NCBI RefSeq assembly: GCF_035609205.1
Contig: NZ_CP141184.1
Location: 6,569,501 to 6,633,500, forward strand
Direction: 5' to 3'
Length of the DNA: 64,000 nucleotides
Source: Hymenobacter sp. GOD-10R
GTDB taxonomy: Bacteria; Bacteroidota; Bacteroidia; Cytophagales; Hymenobacteraceae
Numbering within the stretch: the stretch's first letter is position 1; each line of letters opens with the position of its first letter. A program made the translations under genes and the position numbers. Shown piece after piece: positions 24,904-33,344 of the stretch. The notes beneath the pieces were generated by a model. It ran no database searches. It was given only the letters and a program-made list of their open reading frames with translations, and had not been told where the DNA came from.

Positions 24904-25860
24904 CTATTTGCCTGGGTTCGTTAGGCGAGCTAGCTCTTTTTTGGTGATGCGCAGCACCGTGCCGTGGCGGGTGCCTTTGGGAAACTGTACTTTGTCAGAC
25001 ACGTCGGTCCAGTGCTCTAAGTCGGGGGAGGTTACGGCGCCATACTTGTGCTCGGTGTACTTATCGAAGTATACCAGCCACTGATTGCCGAGCTGAATAG
25101 CGGTCGGACCTTCGGCCCAATACTTTCCCGTGATGGGTTCGCAGGGCTTGCTGTAGGGGCCGGTGGCTTGGTCGGCGAAGGCCACGCGTAGGTTCTTCTG
25201 TACTGGCTCGCGGGTTTCGTCTTTCAGAAACATCACGTAGCGCTTGCCGGCCGGCTGAATGGTGGCGTCGATGACGTTAAAACCCTGATCATACAGCACC
25301 TGCGCCGGCGAGTAGGTTTTGAAATCCTTCGTGGTGGTGTAGTAGATGCGGTGGTTGTTGCCACCCTCCAGGGCGGTTTCGCCTTGCGGGAAGCGGCCCG
25401 GAATGGTAGTGGCCCAGTAGATTAGGTACTGGTCCTTCTGCGCGTCGTAGGTGATTTCCGGGGCCCACACGTTCTTGGCGGTCGGCTCGTGCATCATCAC
25501 GGGCACGTCTTGCTGCTCGGTCCAGTGCACGAGGTCGGTGGAGCTGGCGTGACCTAGGCCGCGGTCCTTCCAGCTCGTCGTCCAGACCATGTGAAAGCGC
25601 CCATCCTTGCCCCGAATGATGCAGGGGTCGCGCATGAGTTTGTCCTTCGACACGGTGGGCGTCAGGTACGACTTGTCGTTGTTGAGCGACGTCCAGGTAT
25701 AGCCGTCGGCGCTGGAAGCTAGGTGCAGGCCGTCTTCGCCGTTGCCTTTGAAGTAAGCAAACAGCAGTACTTCGTTTTTCTTGAGCGGGGTTTGGGCGAA
25801 GCTAGGAAGCGCCGTAAGCAGGAAGAGCGCCGCGGCGCCAAGTTGTTTCTTAGTGAACAT
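24904..25860 (-). CDS. GH43-family glycoside hydrolase
   Basis: A secreted 318-residue five-bladed propeller enzyme, likely an arabinofuranosidase or xylosidase type. Signal peptide MFTKKQLGAAALFLLTALPSFA. The three catalytic positions can be placed: base Asp78 (MRDPCIIRG), the pKa-tuning Asp198 (NVIDATIQP) and the acid Glu250 (YWAEGPTAIQ). NVWAPEITYD at 130-139 is the usual family motif. The opening LLFAYFKGNGEDGLHLASS closely resembles the first domain of the double GH43 encoded at 48961, so the two are probably one subfamily. It is the last gene of GH105-DUF2264-GH43 on the minus strand. Confidence 0.92.
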   Translation of the reverse strand: MFTKKQLGAAALFLLTALPSFAQTPLKKNEVLLFAYFKGNGEDGLHLASSADGYTWTSLNNDKSYLTPTVSKDKLMRDPCIIRGKDGRFHMVWTTSWKDRGLGHASSTDLVHWTEQQDVPVMMHEPTAKNVWAPEITYDAQKDQYLIYWATTIPGRFPQGETALEGGNNHRIYYTTTKDFKTYSPAQVLYDQGFNVIDATIQPAGKRYVMFLKDETREPVQKNLRVAFADQATGPYSKPCEPITGKYWAEGPTAIQLGNQWLVYFDKYTEHKYGAVTSPDLEHWTDVSDKVQFPKGTRHGTVLRITKKELARLTNPGK

Positions 25861-25887
25861 AAGGGCGGTTGGAAAGATGGCGCCTAG

Positions 25888-27135
25888 TTACAACGCGTGG
25901 TCGGTTTTTACGTCCTGCCCCGACCAGATCTTCTTGGCCGTCCAGTCTTGCGCCGGGCTGGCCCAGAAGGCGTCGGAAGCGGGCAGGCCTAGGGGCAAAA
26001 ACGCCGACGTGCACAAGTACAAGCTGCCCGTCGAAATGTAGCTTTCGCCGATGCCCGGCTGGTGCCCGCACAAGCCGATTTGCAGCCAGCCCTTGGCATC
26101 AAAGGTACCCTTGGGCTCCATCGTGCGGCGGATAACGGCGTTGAGGGCACTGCGCACTTGCCCGGCCGGCAGCTCCGGCGGAAGTTGCTGCTGCAAAGCC
26201 ACTTGGGCGAGGTGCTGAAACGCCCCGCACCGGTACGCCAACGACCGACCGAAGGCAGCAAACGACCCGTCAGGCCCCACCAGCCGCTCTTGCACAGTAG
26301 CGTAGCGGCGGGCGCGGGCGCGCAACCGTTCCAGCAGTTCCTTGCTTTCCTTGTTGGCCGCTACCAGCGTGCCCACCACGTCGAGCAGCATGGGCTGAAT
26401 CACGTAGCTGTTGTAGTAGTCCCAGTGGAAGTCGGGGCCATCGCCGTAGGTGCCGTCGCCCTTGTACCAGGTCAGGTGCTCCTTAATGGCGTAGTCCATG
26501 CGCATGAGGTCGCCGCTGCCAGTGAACTTGAGCAACGCTGCCTCGATTATCCCACTGAACAACAGCCAGTTGCTGTACACCGGCTTAATCACGCGGCTGC
26601 TTTGCAGAGCTTGCACCAACTGCTTTTGCGTGGCTTCTGGCAACTTGCTCCACAGCTGGGTAGGCGCGCGTAACAGCGCATGCGCCAGAAAAGCCGCATC
26701 GACCACCGGCTGCCCGCCCTGGGTGAAGTTCATGAAGTCCGGCGACTGTGGGTCGACGGCGTGTGCAATGGCTTGGCGGGCTAGCTCGGCGTAACGCTGC
26801 TGCTTAGCGCGCTCAGCTTCAGGCACATCGGCTAGTTCGAGCCAGGGAGCTAGTCCAGTCAGGGTACGGCCGAGGGCTTCGAGGTAAGTCACGTTGCGGC
26901 GTCCCTGCTCCTGCCCTTCCGCGGCTTCCACGGGCATAGTGGCTTTCAGCTTGCCTTGCGCAGCAGCCGTTAATACCGGGTCCACCACCTTCAGCAGCGT
27001 CGTCAGCCAATAGTCGCGGTCGGTGGGTTTGGCGGCAAAAGCTAGGTTCTCCGTTGAGTTGGCCAGCACCGCGCCGGGCAGCGCTAATGCCGACAAGCCG
27101 GCCCCAACTCCCGTGACAAAAGAGCGTCGTTTCAT
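25888..27135 (-). CDS. DUF2264-domain protein, Tat-type signal
   Basis: A 415-residue protein of the DUF2264 (PF10022) family, with an alpha-helical barrel likely. Start at the ATG at 27135 gives a twin-arginine leader (MKRRSFVTGVGAGLSALALP); the GTG two codons earlier is less likely. Family marks: DFMNFTQGGQPVVDAAFLAH, YSNWLLFSGIIEAALL, TWYKGDGTYGDGPDFHWDYYNSYVIQPML and GRSLAYRCGAFQ. Its co-location with GH43 and GH105 genes suggests a carbohydrate-active role. I recall, without being able to check, that some relatives were assigned to beta-glucuronidase family GH154. It lies 27 bases upstream of the GH43 gene in one unit. A larger paralogue is at 46602. Confidence 0.88.
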   Translation of the reverse strand: MKRRSFVTGVGAGLSALALPGAVLANSTENLAFAAKPTDRDYWLTTLLKVVDPVLTAAAQGKLKATMPVEAAEGQEQGRRNVTYLEALGRTLTGLAPWLELADVPEAERAKQQRYAELARQAIAHAVDPQSPDFMNFTQGGQPVVDAAFLAHALLRAPTQLWSKLPEATQKQLVQALQSSRVIKPVYSNWLLFSGIIEAALLKFTGSGDLMRMDYAIKEHLTWYKGDGTYGDGPDFHWDYYNSYVIQPMLLDVVGTLVAANKESKELLERLRARARRYATVQERLVGPDGSFAAFGRSLAYRCGAFQHLAQVALQQQLPPELPAGQVRSALNAVIRRTMEPKGTFDAKGWLQIGLCGHQPGIGESYISTGSLYLCTSAFLPLGLPASDAFWASPAQDWTAKKIWSGQDVKTDHAL

Positions 27136-27191
27136 GCGCACAGACAGCCAGAACAGCTGTTTAACTTGGTATATAAAGTTGCCAAAACGGC

Positions 27192-27295
27192 GTAGAGACG
27201 CATCCTTGCGTCTTGTCGTTGAATTGAAAAGCAGCGGAACTAACGATTGTCGTTGTTATGGCGCGACCGACGAGACGCAAATATGCGTCTCTACA
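27192..27295. repeat. GTAGAGACGCA inverted-repeat element (copy 2, diverged)
   Basis: Imperfect arms at about 27192-27219 and 27268-27295 with three differences. The interior shares a stretch (AACAACGA...CGTT) with copy 1 when read on the opposite strand, so it is the same element inverted and about 20 bases longer inside. It lies between the GH105 and DUF2264 genes. Confidence 0.75.
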
Positions 27296-27306
27296 GCGTG
27301 CAGATG

Positions 27307-28434
27307 CTATTTTAGCTTGATAACTTCCGAGCCCGCCAGCAGATACGCGCCGGTGCCGTACACCTCCCAGCTGTCGGCCGAGAAGTCGCGGCGTGGGTCG
27401 GCCCCGATGGGCTGCACCCACCCCACGCGGCCTTCTGCCGACACACACTTATTCAGGCTAATCCAGGCTTTCTGCACGGCGGGCAGGTAGGTAGCTTCGT
27501 CCAGGATGCCGTTGTTGATGCCCCACGCCATGGCGTAGCAGTCGAAACCCGAACCCGACGCCTCACCGCCTGGATACGCCGCAGGGTCAAGCAGGCTAGA
27601 GCGCCACAGGCCATCGGGCTGCTGAAGCTGGATAAGGCGGGCACTCATTTGCTTAAACAGATCGACGTAGAAGCTGCGGGTCGGATGATCTTTGGGCAGT
27701 TCCTGTAGAATTTGCACCAGGCCGCCCATCACCCAGCCGTTGCCCCGGCTCCAGAATACTTGTTTGCCGTTGCTTTCCTTTTTGCCCTCGCCGGCCTCGT
27801 TCCAGAGGTAGCCAGCGTCGCGCGTAAACAGGTGTTCCTGTTGATTATACAGCAGCTTGTAGGTTTGCTGGTACAGCGAGTCGTTGGTGTTGAAGTACGA
27901 CGGCTGGTTCTGGATAACACCTAGCTTGACCAGCACGGGCGGCCCCATGAACAAGGCATCGCACCACCACCAGGCAATGTTGTGCTGCTGGGTTTCCGGG
28001 CCTGGCTCCCGCCGAAATTTGTTCACCACCGCAATAGTCGGCTCGATCATGCGCCGGTCCTTTTTGAGGCGGTATAAGTTCAGGTAGGTTTGGCAGATAG
28101 CAATGTCGTCGGCGTGGTCGTAGCGGCGGTCGGGCATCCACTGGGTTCGCTCGCCCATGGCCATGAGCGAATCCAAAATCAGCTTCGACTTGGTAGTCTG
28201 GTACGCCGCAAACACGCCCGAGTAGAAGGCGCCGTTGGTCCAGTCAGTGACTTTGTGCTTGGGGTGAGCCAGCTGCCACTGCGTCGTCTTCAGCATTTGC
28301 TGCTTGATGTATTTCGGCTTGAAAACCGCCTGATCAGCCTTAGCAATCGACTGAGCCTGAGCCCCTGAACCCAAACCTAGGGTCAGCAACAAACCGAAGG
28401 CAAATCGGCGAGGCAAGCGTAAAGAAGCAAGCAT
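27307..28434 (-). CDS. GH105-type unsaturated uronyl hydrolase
   Basis: A secreted 375-residue (alpha/alpha)6-barrel enzyme of the GH88/GH105 type, which removes the unsaturated uronic acid left by polysaccharide lyases. Start at the ATG at 28434 gives the signal MLASLRLPRRFAFGLLLTLG; the upstream frame was rejected. Key segments: DWTNGAFYSGVFAAY and HNIAWWWCDALFMGPPVL, which hold the two conserved acidic positions, then VFWSRGNGWVMGGLVQIL and FDCYAMAWGINNGIL. Rhamnogalacturonyl or glucuronyl specificity cannot be decided. First of three minus-strand genes (GH105-DUF2264-GH43) downstream of the HTCS gene. A lyase to supply its substrate was not found in the window. Confidence 0.92.
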   Translation of the reverse strand: MLASLRLPRRFAFGLLLTLGLGSGAQAQSIAKADQAVFKPKYIKQQMLKTTQWQLAHPKHKVTDWTNGAFYSGVFAAYQTTKSKLILDSLMAMGERTQWMPDRRYDHADDIAICQTYLNLYRLKKDRRMIEPTIAVVNKFRREPGPETQQHNIAWWWCDALFMGPPVLVKLGVIQNQPSYFNTNDSLYQQTYKLLYNQQEHLFTRDAGYLWNEAGEGKKESNGKQVFWSRGNGWVMGGLVQILQELPKDHPTRSFYVDLFKQMSARLIQLQQPDGLWRSSLLDPAAYPGGEASGSGFDCYAMAWGINNGILDEATYLPAVQKAWISLNKCVSAEGRVGWVQPIGADPRRDFSADSWEVYGTGAYLLAGSEVIKLK

Positions 28435-28582
28435 AGAACGGGTGGGAAGTGCCGCGAAAAGAGCAGCGTGAAAGAAGCTAGGGTGTAGGTGAAGAAACTC
28501 GCAGAGCGTAGGTACAATAGTAGCCACCGCGCTGCGAGAAACGCAGGGGCAATTTGGGAGAATATGGGGGAATTATTCGGCC

Positions 28583-28739
28583 AAAGAGTGACTGAGTAGC
28601 TGAGTAGCTGAGTAGCTGAGTAGCTGAGTGACTGAGTGATTGTTCTCGTACCTTGCCCGGCTGTCTTACTCAGTCACTCAGTCACTCAGTCACTCAGTCA
28701 CTCAGTCACTCAGTCACTCAGTCACTCAGTCACTCTTTG
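28583..28739. repeat. Paired 8-bp tandem arrays forming an inverted-repeat element
   Basis: 28586-28641 holds seven 8-bp units (GAGTGACT / GAGTAGCT). 28668-28735 holds about eight and a half units of ACTCAGTC in complementary sense. The outer 15 bases (CAAAGAGTGACTGAG and its complement) match exactly, so the whole is one imperfect inverted repeat. Its right end encodes the last codons and the stop of the HTCS gene. This is not a CRISPR: units are short and there are no spacers. Confidence 0.85.
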
Positions 28740-31700
28740 CTCAGCCTTCGCTTGGCGGTGCTGCTTGGCATACTCCGAGGGCGACACGTTGAAGATCTTC
28801 TGGAAGGCTTTGCGGAAGTACTTCGCATCTTCGATGCCTACCTGAAATGCTACTTCCGACACCCGCATCTGGGTGTGGGCGAGCAGCTGAGCAGCCCGCT
28901 TCATGCGCACGTCGCGAATGAATTCGACCACTGTTTGCCCCGTGATGCTCTTGATGCGACGGTAGAACACCGACTGGCTCATGCCTACTTCGCGCACCAG
29001 CACCTGCACGTTGAACTCCGAATCGTCGAGGTGCTTCTCCACAATTGTCATGGCATTTTCCAAGAACTCCCGGTCGGCGTCGGCCACCACGATTTCGGTG
29101 GGCTCCAGCAGAATCTGGCGCTGGTAGAACTCGTGGAGCTTGCGGCGGTTGCGCAGCAGCGTGCTGACTTTAGCCTGGAGCAGCGTCGGGTTGAACGGTT
29201 TGCTCATGTAGTCGTCGGCACCCATCCCTAGCCCTTCCAGCTCGTGGGTTTCGGCCGTGCGGGCCGTGAGCAGGAGCACCGGAATGTGCGCCGTTTTGGG
29301 GTGCTGCTTCAGGCGCTGGCAGAGCTCTAGCCCGTCGCTGCGCGGCATCATCACGTCGCTGATAATCAGGTCGGGCAAGTGTGCTAAGGCTTTCTCCAGG
29401 CCTTCGAGGCCGTCAGCGGCCGTCGTTACGGCGTATTCAGACTCAAATAGTTGCTGCAAGTACTGGCGCACCTCGTCGTTATCCTCTACCACCAGCAAGT
29501 GCGGTGGTCCCGCGGGCGAGGGCGCTTCGTCGGGCAGGGCCGCTTCGGCTTCAAGCAAAGGCGTCAGCAGTTGGGCTTCGTCGGGTGGGGCCGCTCCTAC
29601 ACACTCCTCCTGCATGTCCTCAGGGCGCAGGTGTTGCTGGCCGAAGGGCAAGCGCAGTTCGAACGTGGTACCTACCCCCACGGTGCTCACCACCAGGAGC
29701 TGGCCGCCGTGCCGCTCGGCAAACTGCCGGGCCAGCGACAAGCCGATACCGGTGCCCGTCATACGCAGGCTATTGGTGTGCGAAGCCTGATAGTAAGGGT
29801 CGAAGATACGATCGAGCTCGTGCGCCTGTATGCCCACACCCGTGTCTTTCACACTTATTTTCAAATAGTTACCTACAAGCTTATCATCATTATACACAGC
29901 CTCGCCATGTGCGCTACCCACTGCTGCCGCTTTCAGCTCTACCCGGCCTTCGTTGCGCGTATACTTGAAGGCGTTGGCAAGCAGGTTAGTCAGGATTATT
30001 TCCAGCTTACTCCGGTCAAAGTAGAGCAGCACCGGTTCGGCAGGCACATCGAGGCGGTAGTCTAGCTCGCGCTCCTTGGCTTTGAGCTCAAACACCGAGT
30101 AGATGTCGTGCAGGAAATGAACGGCATCGCTACGACTGGCGCGCAGGGGTACGTTGCCGGTTTCCACCTTGCGGAAGTCTAGCAGCTGGTTGACGAGTTC
30201 TAGCAGCTTCACGGCCTGCTTATGCATCAGCTGCACCTTGCCCCGCAGATCAACGACGGGCCCGGTGCTGCGCATGATTTCTTCTACCGGCCCCAAGATC
30301 AGCGTCAGAGGCGTGCGTAGCTCGTGCGAGATGTTGGTAAAGAAACCTAGCTTCAGGTCGGTCAGCTCCTTTTCCTTTTCAATCTGGAACTGCTCCAGCA
30401 CCAAGCGGTTTTTGAGAGCTTGCTGCGCCATTTCGATGCGACGGTACAGCAGCACACCCCCTAGGGCCACAGCGCCATAGAGAACGTAGGCCCACCAGGC
30501 TTTGTACCAGGGGGCCCGCACGTCAAACTGCATAGTCGCCACCTTTTTCGACCATACGCCTTCCCCGTTGCTAGCTTTTACCTCGAAGGTGTATTGGCCC
30601 GCCGGCAGGTTGGCAAATGAGGCCGTGCGCTGCCCTGGCGCCGGATACACCCACTCTTCGTTGTAGCCGATCAGGCGGTATGCGTAGCGGTTCTTCTGCG
30701 GATTGGCATAGTTCAGGCCCACAAACTCCACCGAAAAGTCGTTCTCCGACGCCTTAATCACCACTTGCTGCGGCTGCGACAAGGGCCGGGCGAGCACCAC
30801 GCGGCCGTTCAGCTCTTTGCCCACTGCCACGGGTTGGTTAGCGATGCGCAAACCGGTAATCTGCACCACGGGCGCGTAGGGGTTCGGCCGAATGGCGTGG
30901 GGCTGGAAGTAATTGATGCCATTGATGCCCCCGAAGTACAGGGTACCATCTTGGGCCCGCGTCGCCGAACCGATCTTAAAGGAGTTGCTCTGTAAGCCGT
31001 CTGCTACGTCGTAGCGCAGGTATTGGCGGGTAGCCGGCGTGAAGCGATAAAGGCCGGTGCCGCCAATCCAGAGGTGACCCTCGTCGTCGGCCAGTAAGCT
31101 TTCTACGTCGCTCTCGGGTAGCCACCGCTGGTAGCGCTGCACCACTTCGCGGCCCTGAGCATCGCGCGTGAGCCGGTGCAAACCGCCCCCGATGGTGCCA
31201 ATCCAGAGCGTGCCCTCCCGGTCGAGCAACAAGGGCCACACGTAGTTTACTGCTAGGCCGCCGGAGGCACCTGGGTGGTATTTGAACTGCTGTAGTAGCT
31301 GCACCGAATCGGCGGTGACGCGCAACTTCAGCAGCCCTTGATCGACGGTACTAGCCCAAAGTACGTCCTGACGCCGGTCGTAGAGCAGGTACGTGAAGCG
31401 GTTGGTAGGGAAGCCGGCGTTATCGGAGCGGTAAGCGCCCAAAAACTTGCCATCCTGGCTCAACCGCACCAAGCCCGATGAGAAGGTAGCCACCCAGAGC
31501 GACCCGAACCGGTCTTCTGCCATGCCTTCCACAGAAGTACCGTTGAGGTTCAGCCCATTTGGCAGCGTATTATAGGAGTTCAGCACTTCGGTCTCGCCCT
31601 GCCGGGTGAGGCTCTTCAGGCCATAGTTTCGGGTGCCAAACCAGAGCGTACCGTTGCTGGTCTGGAAGATAGTAGCTACGTCGATGCCGCGGGTGTTACC

Positions 31701-32969
31701 GACCCATTCCTGGTTGAGATAGTTGCGGTACGTCTTGTGTGCTAGGTCGTAAGCCGAAACGCCGTTGCGCGTTCCCGACCACAATAAATTGCGGTTGTCC
31801 TCTTTGTACAGGGCATTCACGTAGTTGTTGAGCAGCGTGGCCTGTCCCCCTAGGGGCCGCCGGAGTTGGCCGAAAGGCTTCTGCCGCAGATCTACCTTGT
31901 TCAAGCCACCCGCCGATGCGCAGAGCCACACAACCTGGTTGCGGTCTTCAAAAATCTGGTGTACCCGCTCGGAGTTGATGCGAAAAGGCTCCCCGTCTTC
32001 GGGCAGAAACAAGGTGGGCGGCTTCGCCTGCAACGGCGAAGCAGTACCCGTCACGGCACCCGCGTCCCACACGTACAACCCGTAAATGGTGCCCACCCAC
32101 AGTCGCCCGAACGAATCGAGCATGAGGGATTGTAGCTGCGGGTAAATCTGCGTTTGTGGGTGTGCGGTCAGCTCGCGGATAGTGCGACGGTTGACACTGC
32201 TTACCCAGAATACTTGCTGATCGGTACCCACCCACAAGTCGCCCCGCCGGTCGAGGTGCAACACCCGGATATCGTCCTTCAACGGCGTCGTTTCCATGGC
32301 TAGGTTTTGGCTTTCGGGGCGCACCACGCACAAACCAAGGCCGAAGGTACCAACCCACATTTTACCTTCCGGGTCGCTGGTTAAGGCACTAATTTCGACC
32401 TTATTATCTGGCTTTCCCGGTACGAGGGCCTGCTGCAAATTCGTTAGGTGGCCCTGCCCGTCGAACGTCAGCACAAACAAGCCTCCGGAAACAGTACCCA
32501 CCCACAACCGGCCGTGCTGGTCGGAAGCTAGGGCCACCACGCTGATCTGCGAGAGGCGGCCCATGAGGGCGCGGAAGCGCTCCGGCACCTGGCTTGCGTC
32601 AAAGTTGAGCAAACGATCAGCCGCTGCGTCATAGAGACCTAGGCCAGCCCGCTCCGTGCCTACCCACAACCGACCATCGGGCGCCACGTGCAGCACCTTG
32701 GTGCGGTTGGCCGAAATGCCGTTGCGCGGATTGATCGACAGTGAGTACTGCTTCAGGCTGTAGCCGTCGTAGCGGTTGAGGCCGCGGTTGGTGCCCACCC
32801 AGATGAAGCCGGCTTTGTCCTGCGCAACAGCCATGGCATCGCTGTGCGCCAGTCCTTGATCAACGGTAAGGTGCTCGAAACGGAAAGCACTGGGGTCGCT
32901 CTGGGCGATTCCGAGGTGCCAGCTTACGAGCAACAAACAGCAGAGAAAACGAACAGGTGACCAACTCAT
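28722..32969 (-). CDS. Hybrid two-component system regulator (HTCS)
   Basis: A 1415-residue one-protein signalling system that senses a glycan fragment in the periplasm and activates PUL genes. From the ATG at 32969: a signal segment (FLCCLLLVSWHLGIAQ), about 14 two-component propeller repeats (such as GFIWVGTNRGLNRYDGY and GTLWIGTIGGGLHRL) to about residue 740, a Y_Y_Y domain and a membrane span near 830 (AWWAYVLYGAVALGGVLLY). The kinase has His882 (FFTNISHELRTPLTLILGP) and an ATPase domain (GTGIGLSLARQF), then a receiver with Asp1205 (DLIISDVMMPRSDG). The AraC-type helix-turn-helix comes last. The upstream frame to 33101 was rejected. The last codons lie inside the tandem-repeat element. 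Confidence 0.96.
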   Translation of the reverse strand: MSWSPVRFLCCLLLVSWHLGIAQSDPSAFRFEHLTVDQGLAHSDAMAVAQDKAGFIWVGTNRGLNRYDGYSLKQYSLSINPRNGISANRTKVLHVAPDGRLWVGTERAGLGLYDAAADRLLNFDASQVPERFRALMGRLSQISVVALASDQHGRLWVGTVSGGLFVLTFDGQGHLTNLQQALVPGKPDNKVEISALTSDPEGKMWVGTFGLGLCVVRPESQNLAMETTPLKDDIRVLHLDRRGDLWVGTDQQVFWVSSVNRRTIRELTAHPQTQIYPQLQSLMLDSFGRLWVGTIYGLYVWDAGAVTGTASPLQAKPPTLFLPEDGEPFRINSERVHQIFEDRNQVVWLCASAGGLNKVDLRQKPFGQLRRPLGGQATLLNNYVNALYKEDNRNLLWSGTRNGVSAYDLAHKTYRNYLNQEWVGNTRGIDVATIFQTSNGTLWFGTRNYGLKSLTRQGETEVLNSYNTLPNGLNLNGTSVEGMAEDRFGSLWVATFSSGLVRLSQDGKFLGAYRSDNAGFPTNRFTYLLYDRRQDVLWASTVDQGLLKLRVTADSVQLLQQFKYHPGASGGLAVNYVWPLLLDREGTLWIGTIGGGLHRLTRDAQGREVVQRYQRWLPESDVESLLADDEGHLWIGGTGLYRFTPATRQYLRYDVADGLQSNSFKIGSATRAQDGTLYFGGINGINYFQPHAIRPNPYAPVVQITGLRIANQPVAVGKELNGRVVLARPLSQPQQVVIKASENDFSVEFVGLNYANPQKNRYAYRLIGYNEEWVYPAPGQRTASFANLPAGQYTFEVKASNGEGVWSKKVATMQFDVRAPWYKAWWAYVLYGAVALGGVLLYRRIEMAQQALKNRLVLEQFQIEKEKELTDLKLGFFTNISHELRTPLTLILGPVEEIMRSTGPVVDLRGKVQLMHKQAVKLLELVNQLLDFRKVETGNVPLRASRSDAVHFLHDIYSVFELKAKERELDYRLDVPAEPVLLYFDRSKLEIILTNLLANAFKYTRNEGRVELKAAAVGSAHGEAVYNDDKLVGNYLKISVKDTGVGIQAHELDRIFDPYYQASHTNSLRMTGTGIGLSLARQFAERHGGQLLVVSTVGVGTTFELRLPFGQQHLRPEDMQEECVGAAPPDEAQLLTPLLEAEAALPDEAPSPAGPPHLLVVEDNDEVRQYLQQLFESEYAVTTAADGLEGLEKALAHLPDLIISDVMMPRSDGLELCQRLKQHPKTAHIPVLLLTARTAETHELEGLGMGADDYMSKPFNPTLLQAKVSTLLRNRRKLHEFYQRQILLEPTEIVVADADREFLENAMTIVEKHLDDSEFNVQVLVREVGMSQSVFYRRIKSITGQTVVEFIRDVRMKRAAQLLAHTQMRVSEVAFQVGIEDAKYFRKAFQKIFNVSPSEYAKQHRQAKAEQRVTE

Positions 32970-33009
32970 AGCAGTAACGGGTTTAGCAGGACCGCCGCAA
33001 CGTTTTTTT

Positions 33010-33021
33010 GCAATCGTTTGC
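33010..33021. promoter_or_regulatory. Possible second LacI-type operator upstream of HTCS
   Basis: GCAATCGTTTGC matches the inner GCAA-nCGn-TTGC core of the palindrome at 23571, and lies 40 bases upstream of the HTCS start. The outer arms are not conserved, so this is a weak candidate. Confidence 0.35.
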
Positions 33022-33188
33022 GTTCGGTTTTGGGCGCAGCAGCGTGACGTGCAGACCGGAAAGGAAAGAGCAGCAACAGTAAAGACATGATAGCCAAGCA
33101 ATTACTTCTGTTTTAAGAAGATCAGAGTACTACTGACTTTCGGGTGTCGAGCTAATTTAGCCCCTTTTTTCGATTGAATTATCCCCTA

Positions 33189-33217
33189 TTGTCGGCCTTG
33201 GCAAGCCCTACATTTAT
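33189..33217 (+). promoter_or_regulatory. Candidate Bacteroidota-type promoter for the SusC/D operon
   Basis: TTG at 33189-33191 and TACATTTA from 33209 are spaced by 17 bases, close to the -33 TTG / -7 TAnnTTTG pattern of this phylum (last base differs). It sits about 125 bases before the first SusC start. Weak evidence from pattern only. Confidence 0.3.
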
Positions 33218-33344
33218 CCTATTCCAATGCCCCACTTACCAGATGGGCCTAGGTAGCCACTAATTCCTGGCAGAAATCCTACGGCAGGTTAGCCCTGCTG
33301 CGGCCCCAGTACACCTACGTTTTTGAGCTCCTATTTCCTACTAT

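Noticed and set aside
28586..28735. Regular repeats that might suggest a CRISPR array
   Set aside because: The unit is only 8 bp with no spacers, and the two halves are complementary; no cas gene is present.
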